In this document: positions 33,531-42,670 of the stretch, piece after piece | How positions within the stretch are numbered: position 1 is the first letter of the stretch | How the letters are laid out: every line of letters begins with the position of its first letter | Source of the DNA: Okibacterium sp. HSC-33S16 | GTDB lineage: Bacteria; Actinomycetota; Actinomycetes; Actinomycetales; Microbacteriaceae | Assembly (NCBI RefSeq): GCF_024171565.1 | Contig: NZ_JALJZZ010000002.1 | Location: forward strand, 186,001-250,000 | DNA length: 64,000 nucleotides | Reading direction: 5' to 3' | Position numbers and translations under genes: made by a program | Notes under the pieces: model-generated | What the model saw: only the letters and a program-made list of their open reading frames with translations | Told to the model about the DNA's origin: nothing | Database searches by the model: none

Positions 33531-34472
33531 TCACTTGAGACCAATTCGGCGATTTCTAGCATCCCTGCGCTTCTGCTGAGCAGTGACTGACAGTGCGTTC
33601 GCGAACAGTTTCTTCCTTAATGCCGCTCGAGCATCCTCCGCGTCATCTCGCTTCTTCAGGCCATCGAGGACCGCAGAAACATACTCGTCACCGTGAACAG
33701 TGCACCAGCTGGCCGACAGTAGGCGACCCTCCCGCTCGGAGTTTGACTCCGGAATTTTTGCAACGGTCACGTCGTCCCAGAGACTTGCACTCGGCCCACC
33801 GTTGCACGGGCACGTAAGCGTCAGGTAGTCATTGCGCTCAATGTGATCCCATACGGAGCCTGTGACTATAAGTTCGTGGCGCTCGGCCTGCTGAGCAGCT
33901 TTTGTTGCGAAGTTGACTGGCGTGCCGGCCCAAACAGGCTCTTGTTCGGACAGGTTCCGTGGGGTTCCGATTCGCTTGACCAGAACCCGGCCAGAGGCAA
34001 CACCGACCTTGAATCCGGTCGGAAAGTCTTCCGCATGCGTCTCCCATTTGTTTTCCAGCCGAGGGACGAGATGAAGCGAGCTGAAGGTTTTTACCGTAAT
34101 TCCCGAGCACAATGCTCGCTCATATCGTTTGTCGCCCCAAAATAGTGCGAAAGCGCCATCGCCCTGGATCGCAATGAAGTCCGCGCCGAAGCGGTTGTAG
34201 ATGCTTACCGTGCCACCTGTCGCCGCCTGGTAAATGCTGGCTGTAGATGCTGCGTGCTTTCCCGTGCCCAAGTGGGTTGAGTTCTTAAGGTCCGCTACTA
34301 CGGCCACCACATCGGGGATCTGTATCCACTTACGGGCTTCAATAGGCAGCTCGGTGACGTCGAAGTCGTCGTCCCATTCTTCGACGGTCGGCTTTGACCC
34401 GAACTCTTCCTTGCCCATTTCATCGAGCTCCGCAAGGAGCGTGTCAAGGCTGACAGTTGATTCTTGTGGCAT
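33531..34472 (-). CDS. pycC: Pycsar pyrimidine cyclase (PycC)
   Basis: 313 aa. Class III-type nucleotide cyclase of the Pycsar anti-phage system, which makes cCMP or cUMP on infection. The first metal Asp lies in PDVVAVVADLKNSTHLGTGK (about 68-87); the second in DFIAIQGDGAFALFWGDKRY (about 116-135), followed by VGVASGRVLVKRIGTPRN. The C-terminal ~80 residues (CPCNGGPSASLWDD, then a basic helical tail) are specific to this group. ATG 34472 is preceded by GGAGG at 5-nt spacing; 41 upstream codons without domain sequence are discarded. Which pyrimidine it uses cannot be told by eye. Operon with pycTM. Confidence 0.88.
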   Translation of the reverse strand: MPQESTVSLDTLLAELDEMGKEEFGSKPTVEEWDDDFDVTELPIEARKWIQIPDVVAVVADLKNSTHLGTGKHAASTASIYQAATGGTVSIYNRFGADFIAIQGDGAFALFWGDKRYERALCSGITVKTFSSLHLVPRLENKWETHAEDFPTGFKVGVASGRVLVKRIGTPRNLSEQEPVWAGTPVNFATKAAQQAERHELIVTGSVWDHIERNDYLTLTCPCNGGPSASLWDDVTVAKIPESNSEREGRLLSASWCTVHGDEYVSAVLDGLKKRDDAEDARAALRKKLFANALSVTAQQKRRDARNRRIGLK

Positions 34473-34655
34473 ATGGCCCTCCTGTGTGAACCATAAAAGA
34501 AGCCACCGACACAGTGGTGACAGCCCGAGGACGCTTGCCAAGCGATGGGGCCACAATCGGAAGTTGGACTCTGAGTGCCTTCTGTGTGCTGTCATCGCAC
34601 CTTCGTGTTTCGTGGTCGGTGCATGCGTAAGTGCAACACCCGGCAGAATTGACCC

Positions 34656-35585
34656 ATGACCATTCCTCTCTCCGGGACCCAGTTCGAGCTCACCAGCGGT
34701 GACTACACCGCGACCATCGCCAGCGTCGGCGCCTCGCTGCGCTCACTGAAGCACAAAGGCCGTGACCTCGTTGTGTCGTATGACGCTGACGAGGTTCGCC
34801 CGGCCTACCGCGGTGCGACGCTCGCGCCGTGGCCGAACCGTGTGGTCGACGGGCTCTACAGCTTCGAGGGCACCGATTACGAGCTCGCGCTCACCGAACC
34901 GAAGCGCGGCCACGCCCTGCACGGGCTCGTCGCCTGGCACGACTTCATCGCGATGGACGAGGCCGCCGACCGCGTGATGCTCGCCACCACGGTTGAGGCG
35001 CAGGAAGGCTACCCGTTCCGCGTCCAGGTTCGCGTCGAGTTCGTTCTCGACGCCGACGGCCTCCACACCACCGTTGCTGCCCGCAACACCGGCACCGCAC
35101 CCGCCCCGTTCGGCACCGGCCCGCACCCGTACCTCGTCGCTGGTGAGGGCACAGTCGACGACTGGACCCTCTCCCTTCCTGCCGAGCAGGTTCTGACGGT
35201 CACCGAAGATCGCCTGATTCCCATTGAGAAAGCGGATGTTTCCACCGAATCAGGCGGAACGTTCGACTTCCGCACACCCCGCGTCATCGGCGACACGTTC
35301 ATCGACCACGCGTTCACCGGTCTGATTCGGGACGAGAACCGCACCGCCGAAGTTCGAGTCACCGCGCCGTCGGGAACCGGCGTGAAGATGCGTTGGGACT
35401 CCTCGTGCAAATGGGTGCAGGTGCACACCGCCGACCAAAAACCGGAGACGGGGCTGCCCAGCCGCATCGGCCTCGCTGTCGAGCCGATGACCTGCCCGCC
35501 CGACGCGTTCAACTCCGGTGAAGACCTGCTCGTGCTTCAGCCCGGCGCCGTGACGTTCGCGTCGTGGAGTATCGCCGCGATCTAG
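34656..35585 (+). CDS. galM: Aldose 1-epimerase
   Basis: 309 aa. Mutarotase that interconverts alpha and beta anomers of aldoses. Landmarks: ASVGASLRSLKHKGRDLVVS (about 23-42), APWPNRVVDGLYSFEG (64-79), RGHALHGLVAWHDF with the first catalytic His (about 86-99), FGTGPHPYLVAGEGT with the second His (about 147-161), and a C-terminal GLAVEPMTCPPDAFNSGEDL carrying the catalytic Glu. Length and order are normal for the actinobacterial family. It starts 60 bp outside the unlinked Pycsar region, so it marks the return to housekeeping-type chromosome. Monocistronic or with the permease at 35669. Confidence 0.93.
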   Translation: MTIPLSGTQFELTSGDYTATIASVGASLRSLKHKGRDLVVSYDADEVRPAYRGATLAPWPNRVVDGLYSFEGTDYELALTEPKRGHALHGLVAWHDFIAMDEAADRVMLATTVEAQEGYPFRVQVRVEFVLDADGLHTTVAARNTGTAPAPFGTGPHPYLVAGEGTVDDWTLSLPAEQVLTVTEDRLIPIEKADVSTESGGTFDFRTPRVIGDTFIDHAFTGLIRDENRTAEVRVTAPSGTGVKMRWDSSCKWVQVHTADQKPETGLPSRIGLAVEPMTCPPDAFNSGEDLLVLQPGAVTFASWSIAAI

Positions 35586-35668
35586 GTTCGCCGCTTGTGG
35601 GTGCTGGCCACGTGGCATCCGTTTCGATATTTCGCGCCATGCGCGGGCTTGATAGGTAAGGAATTCTC

Positions 35669-37078
35669 TTGGAACCGACATTGAATCGCCGACTCGGCGT
35701 GCCCGGAATCGTCTTCATGGTGATTGCGGCGGCTGCGCCGATCACCGTGGTGGCGGCGAACTTCCCACTCATTCTCACCGTGTCTGGATCGATCGGTGCG
35801 CCGTTGATGGTGCTCGTCGCGACCGTCATTCTGCTGCTGTTCTCGGTCGGATACGCGTGGATGACACCGCGGGTGCCGGATGCTGGTGCGTTCTACTCCT
35901 ACGTGAGTCGCGGGCTGGGGCGCCGTGCCGGGCTCGGAACCGCGTCGATTGCGCTGCTCTGCTACGTGCTACTGACCGTGTCGATGACGGCGTACCTCGG
36001 TGTGCAGGCCGGCAACCTGATCGAGCTGTGGACGGGGCTCGAGCTGCCGTGGTGGCTCATCTCCGGTGTGATGCTCGTGATCGTCGGACTGCTCGGGTTC
36101 CGCAGTATCGACCTGTCGGCGAAGGTGCTCGGCGTTGTGCTGGTGCTCGAGGTCGTCGCGGTGATCGCCATCGACCTCGGCGTGCTGTTCTCGGGGCGCG
36201 AACTCACCGCGACCCCGTTCAGCCCGGCTGAAGCTTTGTCGGGCACGCCCGGACTCGGGTTGCTGTTCGCGTTCCTCGGGTTCTTCGGATTTGAGGCCAC
36301 GGCCGTGTTCCGCAACGAGGCTCGGAACCCGGAGAAGACGGTGCCGCGGGCGACGTACATCGCGGTCATCTCGGTTGGTGTCCTGTACTTTGTCTCGTCA
36401 TGGCTGGTGATCGCCGGGCTCGGTGGCAAAGACGCGATTGCTGCCGCTTCAGCGAACCCAGACAGCGTCGTCGTCGGACTGGCCGGTGAGGTGATCGCTC
36501 CAATCGTGGGTGACATCGTGCAGGTGCTCGTCGTGACCAGCATGTTCGCGTGCATGCTGGCCTTCCACAACATCGTGACGCGCTACCTCTTTACCCTCGG
36601 GCAACGTGGTGTTCTGCCGCAGAAACTGGCGGATGTCCACCCCAAGCACCGCGCGCCGTCGCGGGCGTCGCTGTGGGTGAGTGGCATCACATCCGTTGTT
36701 ATTGTGGTGTCGGCTCTCGCCCAGCTCGACCCGGTGGTGCAGATCTACACCTGGTACTCGGGTGCTGGCGCTGTCGGAGTCATCGTGATGATGGCGCTGA
36801 CGAGCTTTGCGGTGCTCGCCTTCGGCGCGAAGCACCGTGGACCGTCTGGTGACGCGCCGTCGCGGTGGGTGACCGTCGCGTCGGTTCTCGGCGGCATCGG
36901 GCTTCTCGGTGTACTTGCCCTCTCGGTGTGGAACTTCCCGTTCCTCGTCGGTGGCACGGTGGCCGCGATCATCTGGGGAGTGGTGCTCCTCGGAGTCTTC
37001 GTTGCGGGAACGTTCCTGCCGCAGCGAGACGTCAGGCTGACGCGGGCTGAACCGGTTCTCGAGGATGCCGCGAGCTGA
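35669..37078 (+). CDS. APC-family amino-acid/polyamine permease
   Basis: 469 aa with 12 membrane helices. The APC signature is present at the start (LGVPGIVFMVIAAAAPITVV, about 7-26), with DAGAFYSYVSRGLGRRAG (about 71-88, helix 2 to 3 region), GFFGFEATAVFRNEARNPEK (TM6 end, about 207-226) and TRYLFTLGQRGVLPQ (about 304-318). Substrate unknown; the FGFEA segment fits amino acids or amines. TTG start with AAGGA 6 nt upstream. It is 83 nt after galM, without obvious functional link. Confidence 0.88.
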   Translation: MEPTLNRRLGVPGIVFMVIAAAAPITVVAANFPLILTVSGSIGAPLMVLVATVILLLFSVGYAWMTPRVPDAGAFYSYVSRGLGRRAGLGTASIALLCYVLLTVSMTAYLGVQAGNLIELWTGLELPWWLISGVMLVIVGLLGFRSIDLSAKVLGVVLVLEVVAVIAIDLGVLFSGRELTATPFSPAEALSGTPGLGLLFAFLGFFGFEATAVFRNEARNPEKTVPRATYIAVISVGVLYFVSSWLVIAGLGGKDAIAAASANPDSVVVGLAGEVIAPIVGDIVQVLVVTSMFACMLAFHNIVTRYLFTLGQRGVLPQKLADVHPKHRAPSRASLWVSGITSVVIVVSALAQLDPVVQIYTWYSGAGAVGVIVMMALTSFAVLAFGAKHRGPSGDAPSRWVTVASVLGGIGLLGVLALSVWNFPFLVGGTVAAIIWGVVLLGVFVAGTFLPQRDVRLTRAEPVLEDAAS

Positions 37079-37133
37079 CGTTCAGGGGAGAAGAGGTCAC
37101 AATCTGACCTCAGCGGATGCCACAGTGGGCACT

Positions 37134-37739
37134 ATGGAAAACTTGCGCTCGTCGGACCGGCTCCTCGTTGCTGATGCGGCCGCGTGGCGCGCCTGGCTTG
37201 ACGCAAATGAATCCCGCTCCGACGGCATCCGCTTGGTGCTCGCTAAGAAGGGCGTGACGGAGCCAACGTCCCTGACCTATGCGGAAGCGCTCGAGGAAGC
37301 ATTGTGCAGCGGCTGGATCGATGGCCGTCGCAACGCGCTCGATGAACTCACCTTTCAGCAGCACTTCACTCCGCGTCGGAGGGCCTCGATCTGGTCGCTG
37401 CGAAACGTCGACATTGTCGCCAGGCTGAGTGCGGACGGTCGTATGCGGGAACGTGGACAGGCTGAAATCGAGCGCGCGAAGGACGACGGCCGGTGGGATC
37501 GGGCGTACGCCGGCCAGGCAGCAGCCGAGGTTCCCGATGACCTCGTTGCGGCGCTCGCTGAGTCGCCTGAGGCAGCAACTCGTTTCGCCTCGCTGAACCG
37601 GGCAGAACGGTACGCCGCGATTCACCAGGTGATCACCGCGTCGAGCCCAACCAGTCGAGCGAATCGAGTCGGCAAATTCGTCGCCACGTGGGCGACTTCC
37701 GACCTCGACCTCCCGAGCCGTCACACGAAAAGCCGATAG
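37134..37739 (+). CDS. YdeI/OmpD-associated-type protein
   Basis: 201 aa. The family core SDGIRLVLAKKGVTEPTSLT then YAEALEEALCSGWIDGRRNA (about 29-68) and FTPRRRASIWSLRNVDIVAR (82-101) is clear; these small soluble proteins occur widely and are linked in some species to resistance to antimicrobial peptides, but no reaction is known. The C-terminal part (AAEVPDDLVAALAESPEAAT and following) is the second conserved helical block. ATG 37134 is chosen as the first start before the conserved part; the frame extends upstream without family sequence. It stands alone. Confidence 0.85.
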   Translation: MENLRSSDRLLVADAAAWRAWLDANESRSDGIRLVLAKKGVTEPTSLTYAEALEEALCSGWIDGRRNALDELTFQQHFTPRRRASIWSLRNVDIVARLSADGRMRERGQAEIERAKDDGRWDRAYAGQAAAEVPDDLVAALAESPEAATRFASLNRAERYAAIHQVITASSPTSRANRVGKFVATWATSDLDLPSRHTKSR

Positions 37740-37820
37740 CCACCTTTCTTCCGCCCTGTCGTCCACGGTGGTACTGTCCCGGCATGAGCTCGTGCTCCCG
37801 CAATGGCAGGGTTCCAGCGC

Positions 37821-38081
37821 TCACAAATTGGTGTAGTCGTATCCTTCACCGCGGAACAGATTGCGACGGAAAGCGTAGGCGAGGGCGCAAGTGATGGCGA
37901 GCGCCCCCAGCGCACAAACCGGCAACGGTAGCGAAGTCACAAACGCGAGAACGAAGGTGAGCGCGGCGGCGAAGACCGCCACAGCCACGGCAAGAAGGAT
38001 CCGCAGCCGCCAGCGCAGCGATCTGGCGGATTTTCGTGTGTGTCGGGAAGCGCTTGTATCCCGATATTTATTCGCGGTCAT
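37821..38081 (-). CDS. Small membrane protein (86 aa)
   Basis: Two hydrophobic helices are clear (about 27-49, LRILLAVAVAVFAAALTF region, and 52-69), between a strongly basic N-terminus (RHTRKSARSLRWR) and a polar tail (RRNLFRGEGYDYTNL). That arrangement fits a two-helix inner-membrane protein with the basic ends inside. No family is recognised. The frame is unbroken and lies in a gap between two plus-strand genes. No strong ribosome site is visible. Confidence 0.6.
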   Translation of the reverse strand: MTANKYRDTSASRHTRKSARSLRWRLRILLAVAVAVFAAALTFVLAFVTSLPLPVCALGALAITCALAYAFRRNLFRGEGYDYTNL

Positions 38082-38263
38082 CGTGTTCTCATCATCTCAT
38101 CAGCATTCGAACGAAGAGGTGGGTAGGAACTCACGGTGGTGCTTTCCTCGTCGTTTCCGTCGTGACGAGCCCCGTCAAGGCCCCCGAGGCCGAGCGCACC
38201 GGCTGTAGATTTAAGGACGGCAGCGCAGACGCGATTCGCCCACCACACTCCCGGAGGTAATTC

Positions 38264-39322
38264 TTGACCACCACCGTGCCCGCACTTGTTGCAGCAACCC
38301 CCGGAGCCTCCTTCGAGCGCTCCACCATCGAACGCCGCGACGTCGGCCCGAACGACGTGCAAATCGATATTGCCTACGCCGGAATCTGCCACTCCGACAT
38401 CCACCAGGCTCGTGAAGAGTGGGGAGCAGGGATCTTCCCCATGGTTCCCGGCCACGAGATCGCCGGCATCGTTTCCGCCGTTGGCTCCGACGTCACCAAG
38501 CACAAGGTCGGCGACCGCGTCGGCATTGGCTGTTTCGTCGATTCCTGCCGTGAGTGCGAGAACTGCCTCGCCGGCGAAGAGCAGTTCTGCCTCAAGGGCA
38601 ACGTCGCCACCTACAACGGCCGCGAGTACTCGGGCGAAGAGACCTACGGCGGATACAGCACGTCGATCGTCGCCAACGAGAACTACGTGTTGAGCATCCC
38701 CGAGGGCATCGACCTCGACGTGGCCGCACCGCTGCTGTGCGCCGGAATCACCACCTACTCGCCGCTGAAGCACTGGGGTGCAGGCCCCGGCAAGAAGGTC
38801 GCGATCGTCGGTATGGGCGGACTTGGCCACATGGGTGTCAAAATCGCCGCGGCGCTCGGCGCCGAGGTAACCGTGCTCAGCCAGACCCTGTCGAAGAAGG
38901 AAGACGGGCTCCGCCTCGGTGCGACCGATTACTTCGCGACGAGCGACGACGAGACGTTCAAGACGAACAGCAAGCGCTTCGACCTCATTATCAACACGGT
39001 GTCGGCTGATCTGCCCATCGACAAGTACCTCTCGATGCTCACCCTCGACGGATCGATGGTCTTCGTTGGTCTGCCGGAAAAGCCGCAGACGTTCCGTGTG
39101 TTCTCCCTCACGGGTGGACGTCGCAGCCTCGCCGGATCCAACATCGGCGGCATTCGAGAGACCCAGGAGATGCTCGACTTCTGTGCGGAGCACGGCTTGG
39201 GTGCCGACATCGAGGTCATCGGCGCCGACCAGGTCGACGAGGCGTACGAGCGTGTTGTGAAGAGCGATGTGCGCTACCGCTTCGTGATCGACACCGCGAC
39301 AATTCCGGAGAACGCCGCGTAA
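38264..39322 (+). CDS. Zinc-dependent alcohol/aldehyde dehydrogenase (CAD/YahK-like)
   Basis: 352 aa. NADP(H)-linked medium-chain dehydrogenase that reduces aldehydes. Catalytic zinc ligands lie in [13 protein letters not shown] (Cys43 region) and [10 protein letters not shown]; the structural zinc is held by the four Cys of [19 protein letters not shown] (about 97-115). The cofactor motif is [10 protein letters not shown] (about 184-193). The order matches cinnamyl-alcohol-dehydrogenase-like enzymes such as YahK. TTG start with GGAGGT 5 nt upstream. A perfect terminator hairpin follows. Physiological substrate unknown. Confidence 0.92.
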   Translation: MTTTVPALVAATPGASFERSTIERRDVGPNDVQIDIAYAGICHSDIHQAREEWGAGIFPMVPGHEIAGIVSAVGSDVTKHKVGDRVGIGCFVDSCRECENCLAGEEQFCLKGNVATYNGREYSGEETYGGYSTSIVANENYVLSIPEGIDLDVAAPLLCAGITTYSPLKHWGAGPGKKVAIVGMGGLGHMGVKIAAALGAEVTVLSQTLSKKEDGLRLGATDYFATSDDETFKTNSKRFDLIINTVSADLPIDKYLSMLTLDGSMVFVGLPEKPQTFRVFSLTGGRRSLAGSNIGGIRETQEMLDFCAEHGLGADIEVIGADQVDEAYERVVKSDVRYRFVIDTATIPENAA

Positions 39323-39340
39323 GCATCCGCTCGAGACTTA

Positions 39341-39378
39341 AAACCGGCCGCTGCCCTTCACGGGGCAGCGGCCGGTTT
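39341..39378. terminator. Bidirectional terminator, 16-bp perfect stem
   Basis: AAACCGGCCGCTGCCC (39341-39356) and its exact complement (39363-39378) flank the loop TTCACG. A-run on one side and T-run on the other fit termination of both the plus-strand dehydrogenase and the minus-strand glycan operon. Confidence 0.85.
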
Positions 39379-39409
39379 CGTCGTTAGCTTGAAAGTACCT
39401 CGACTGTGC

Positions 39410-41158
39410 TCAGACCGCCGTCACTCGAATCGCCATGAACTGCCGGCCTGGAAGCGGCACCTGGAAGAACCCCTCCACCGTGCCGTCGAGCCGCTCGATG
39501 GTCATGTTCCAGGTGTCGATCACGTCGACGACATACTCCTGACCGGGCGGAAGGACGATGTTGCGATAGCGTGCCTGACCGAAGCCCAGGTAGAGCAGGT
39601 AGTACGCGCCCGAAACTCCTGCCCATGGCACATCCCAGTCGGACGGCAGGGGATCGAGCACGCCATCGGGGGCGTCAGCGGTGATCTCTGCCAAGAACCG
39701 AATGCGGTCGGGGCTGGAACCGACGAGGGCGCCGCCCTTCGACCACCACAGTTCTTCGCGGTCGTTAAGGTAGGTCTCGCCGTGGCCGACATATCCGCCT
39801 CGGACGGCGCCCTCCCAGAACCGTCGCACCATTTCCTGGCCGGTAATGTTGCCCCAGCCCTGGTCGATGTCGCCCTCGTACGCGCACTCGTCAATAACAA
39901 TCGGCTTGTGCCACTCGTTGCGCCAGGCATCGGTGTTTTCAGCGGTTTTGTAGACGTCAACGCGCTGCACGCTGCAGTGAGTGATCCACGGCCTCGAGTA
40001 GTCATAGAACCCGAAACAGTTGTGGATTGACAGCAGGTGGCCGACCGGGTCATTGGACGTCACGACGGTCGCGATGCGCTCCCAGTCCTCGATCGACTTC
40101 CACGGCAGGAGGTCGTACTCGTTGGCGAGCGACCACCACACCGACGGGTGTGCGGCGAGGCGGCGAACGACGTAGGAGACGAATCTATCGTCCCCGGCCG
40201 CTCCCATTTTTGAGAAACCCCACCGGTCGTAGGCGTGGAAGAGGATGAGGTCCGCTTCGATTCCCAGCTCCGCAAGCTGCTCGATCCGACGCTCCAGCTT
40301 CTGGAAGTACTCCGGATCGAATCGGGTGAAGTCCCACCCCTCGTCGAGTGAGCCTTCAAAGGGATACAGCTCTGGTTCATTCGCGTTAAAGAGGTACGCC
40401 TTCGGGAAGACGCACATCCGCACCTTGTTGAACGGTGAGTTCGCCAGCGTGGCGAGCGTCGCCTCCTCGAGCTCGTCGGTCTGGTGGGTCCAGGCGTATG
40501 CGGTCGTTCCGATCGGTAGGTAGCGCGTGCCGTCGGCGTATCGGAAGTGGTGGGTGTCTGCGACCGCGACCGGACCGCGGGATGCGGGTTCCTCCGTGCA
40601 GGTCACCGCTCCGGTGTGCCCGTCGAGGGAACGCGCGTTCGATGACGTCGCGAAGGTCCACTCGCCCGGCGAATCCGCCAGGAACCGAATCCGCCAGATC
40701 CCATCACCGTCATAGAACCCACCAACCGTGCGGCTCCGACCGCCACCAGTAACGGTCGCGGTCAGTTCGACATCGGTGAACGGGTTGCCGTGGCTTGGGC
40801 CGTCGAGAGTGATCTCCACGCGGCCGCGCAGGCCAACCGTGCTTGGTGCGCTGAGGGTCGCCGAGGCGATCGGCACCGTCGATGCTTCATAGTTTGGGTC
40901 GACGTCAACGTATCCGGCTTCGGCGGGGGCGCTCGCCGCTGAGTCACTCAAAGCGCCCAACCGGCTCCACAGTCTCTCGAGCACATCGCTGTCATCGCGG
41001 ACCGTCGGCGACACCATGACGACGTTGCCGACCGGCATCCAGGCGAGCTGTTGTGCCATCGGAGCGTTGATAATTCCCGGAATGAGCTCCGCGAGAATTC
41101 GGTTGCCCTCCGGGTGTGCGAGCACCTCGGCGAGCGAGTCGGTCTTGACGAATCCCAC
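39410..41158 (-). CDS. DUF5060/DUF4038 (apiosidase-like) glycoside hydrolase
   Basis: 582 aa. Order: a short helical N-terminus (1-60), a DUF5060-type beta sandwich (about 100-195, VGGFYDGDGIWRIRFLADSP), a DUF4038-type (beta/alpha)8 barrel (about 205-470) and a DUF5605-like C-terminal sandwich. Barrel landmarks: FRYADGTRYLPIGTTAYAWT, NKVRMCVFPKAYLFN, PSVWWSLANEYDLLPWKS (candidate acid/base Glu) and WHKPIVIDECAYEGDIDQGW (candidate nucleophile Glu). The DUF4038 fold was named from the GH140 apiosidase of rhamnogalacturonan II breakdown; activity here is inferred only. No signal peptide, so intracellular. Last gene of the transporter operon; GTG start, 3 nt after GH43. Confidence 0.78.
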   Translation of the reverse strand: MGFVKTDSLAEVLAHPEGNRILAELIPGIINAPMAQQLAWMPVGNVVMVSPTVRDDSDVLERLWSRLGALSDSAASAPAEAGYVDVDPNYEASTVPIASATLSAPSTVGLRGRVEITLDGPSHGNPFTDVELTATVTGGGRSRTVGGFYDGDGIWRIRFLADSPGEWTFATSSNARSLDGHTGAVTCTEEPASRGPVAVADTHHFRYADGTRYLPIGTTAYAWTHQTDELEEATLATLANSPFNKVRMCVFPKAYLFNANEPELYPFEGSLDEGWDFTRFDPEYFQKLERRIEQLAELGIEADLILFHAYDRWGFSKMGAAGDDRFVSYVVRRLAAHPSVWWSLANEYDLLPWKSIEDWERIATVVTSNDPVGHLLSIHNCFGFYDYSRPWITHCSVQRVDVYKTAENTDAWRNEWHKPIVIDECAYEGDIDQGWGNITGQEMVRRFWEGAVRGGYVGHGETYLNDREELWWSKGGALVGSSPDRIRFLAEITADAPDGVLDPLPSDWDVPWAGVSGAYYLLYLGFGQARYRNIVLPPGQEYVVDVIDTWNMTIERLDGTVEGFFQVPLPGRQFMAIRVTAV

Positions 41159-41161
41159 CGT

Positions 41162-42670
41162 TTAATCCTTCCCGGCATAGCGGAATGAGTCGAACGCAAC
41201 GGTTCCACGCACGGCATAGAGTCCGATGACACGGCCGGTGAATGACGCGGCCGTCTCTTGAGAGAGATATCGTCCATCGACTCGGGCCAGCTCGAAGCGA
41301 TCGTCACCCTCACCAGCGCTGAGCACAACGATGTCGCTGGTCAGAGCCGACAGCATGCTGTCGCCGACCGAGCGAATGAAATCGATGCTCAGTGTGGTCG
41401 CACCCTTCGGTGCGTCATGGGTCCAGGTCTGCCGAATTCCGGCGACCGAAGCACGAGCGGTCACGCGCCCCTCACCGACCTCGATCTCGTAGTGGTGATC
41501 TTCGTCATAACGCACGCTGAGGCCACCGAGTCCGGTTCCCGGATCGATAACCACGGATGCAGTCGCCCATGGATGCTGCTGCCTCCAGCCCACGAGTGCG
41601 GGGCGTTGGTCATCGAGGGTTGAGCCGTCACCGGTGAGGGTGAGCCAGCCTGGCCGCTCGCTGAGCGAGGACACCTCGGCCGGGAACTGCCGGATCGAAA
41701 TCCACTGCGGGGAAAGAGTCTGCTCGTCGAAGTCGGTTTCGAAGACCGACTCACCCTCGCGGGGGTTGAGCAGCACGGGTTCGGCAACGAGCCAGTCGTT
41801 CTCCCACCGCGCCTCGGTGATAAACGTCTCGCGCCCAAGGGCAGAGAACGCTTGCGTCATGCCACCCGGGCGCATGCCGAGCATGATGAGTGCCCAACCG
41901 CCGTCCGGCGTCTCAACGAGGTCGCCGTGCCCGGTGTTTTGGATTTCGCGACCGGTGCTCCGGGCCGAGAGGATCGGGTTGGTTGGTCCGCCTTGCCCAG
42001 CACCATCGGCGAACGGGCCGGCCGGTGAGTTGCCACGAGCAACGCTGATGCCGTGGCCTCGTTCGGTCCCGCCTTCCGCGATGAGCAGATACCAGTAGTC
42101 GCCGTGCTGATAAAGGTGCGGTGCCTCCGGAAACTTGAGTCCGGTGCCCGACCACAACTGTTTCGGTTCGCTCGTCGGGGTTCCCGACTCGAGGTCGACG
42201 GTGATCTGCAGGATCCCGCCGTGCGGTCCCGGTTCCGCACCCGAAGTGGTGTCGAGCCCGGAGTACGTTATGTACGCCGTTCCGTCCTCGCCCCAGGCGA
42301 GGTCGGGGTCGATGCCATGGATGCCCTTCACGAGGATGCCGTCATCCCACGGCCCCTCGACGGATGCGGAGGTGAAGATCAGCATTCCGCGCGCCATGGC
42401 ATCCGTTACCACAACATAAAACAGGCCATCTCGGTGCCGGATCGTCGGCGCCCACGCACCACCGAGTGTCGGCACGTTCTCCGAGTGGAGTTGCCCTGGG
42501 CGATCGACAACGTTGCCGATCTGCGTCCAGCTGACCAGGTCGCGGCTGTGGAAGATCGGGATGCCGGGCAGGTACTCGAAGGTCGAGGTGGCGAGGTAGT
42601 AGTCCTCGCCCACCTTCACGACACTGGGGTCCGGATAGAAACCGGAGATCAGCGGGTTGGGGTAGATCAT
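41162..42670 (-). CDS. GH43-family beta-xylosidase/arabinosidase
   Basis: 502 aa. The five-bladed propeller starts with MIYPNPLISGFYPDPSVVKV (catalytic base Asp14 in YPDPSV), continues with EYLPGIPIFHSRDLVSW, GGAWAPTIRHRDGLFYVVVT, the pKa-setting Asp in IDPDLAWGEDG and the acid Glu in GTGLKFPEAPHLYQHGDYWY. Residues ~305-500 form the C-terminal concanavalin-like sandwich usual in beta-xylosidases of this family. No signal peptide, so it acts on imported oligosaccharides. It overlaps the GH3 stop by 4 nt and precedes the apiosidase-like gene by 3 nt. Confidence 0.9.
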   Translation of the reverse strand: MIYPNPLISGFYPDPSVVKVGEDYYLATSTFEYLPGIPIFHSRDLVSWTQIGNVVDRPGQLHSENVPTLGGAWAPTIRHRDGLFYVVVTDAMARGMLIFTSASVEGPWDDGILVKGIHGIDPDLAWGEDGTAYITYSGLDTTSGAEPGPHGGILQITVDLESGTPTSEPKQLWSGTGLKFPEAPHLYQHGDYWYLLIAEGGTERGHGISVARGNSPAGPFADGAGQGGPTNPILSARSTGREIQNTGHGDLVETPDGGWALIMLGMRPGGMTQAFSALGRETFITEARWENDWLVAEPVLLNPREGESVFETDFDEQTLSPQWISIRQFPAEVSSLSERPGWLTLTGDGSTLDDQRPALVGWRQQHPWATASVVIDPGTGLGGLSVRYDEDHHYEIEVGEGRVTARASVAGIRQTWTHDAPKGATTLSIDFIRSVGDSMLSALTSDIVVLSAGEGDDRFELARVDGRYLSQETAASFTGRVIGLYAVRGTVAFDSFRYAGKD

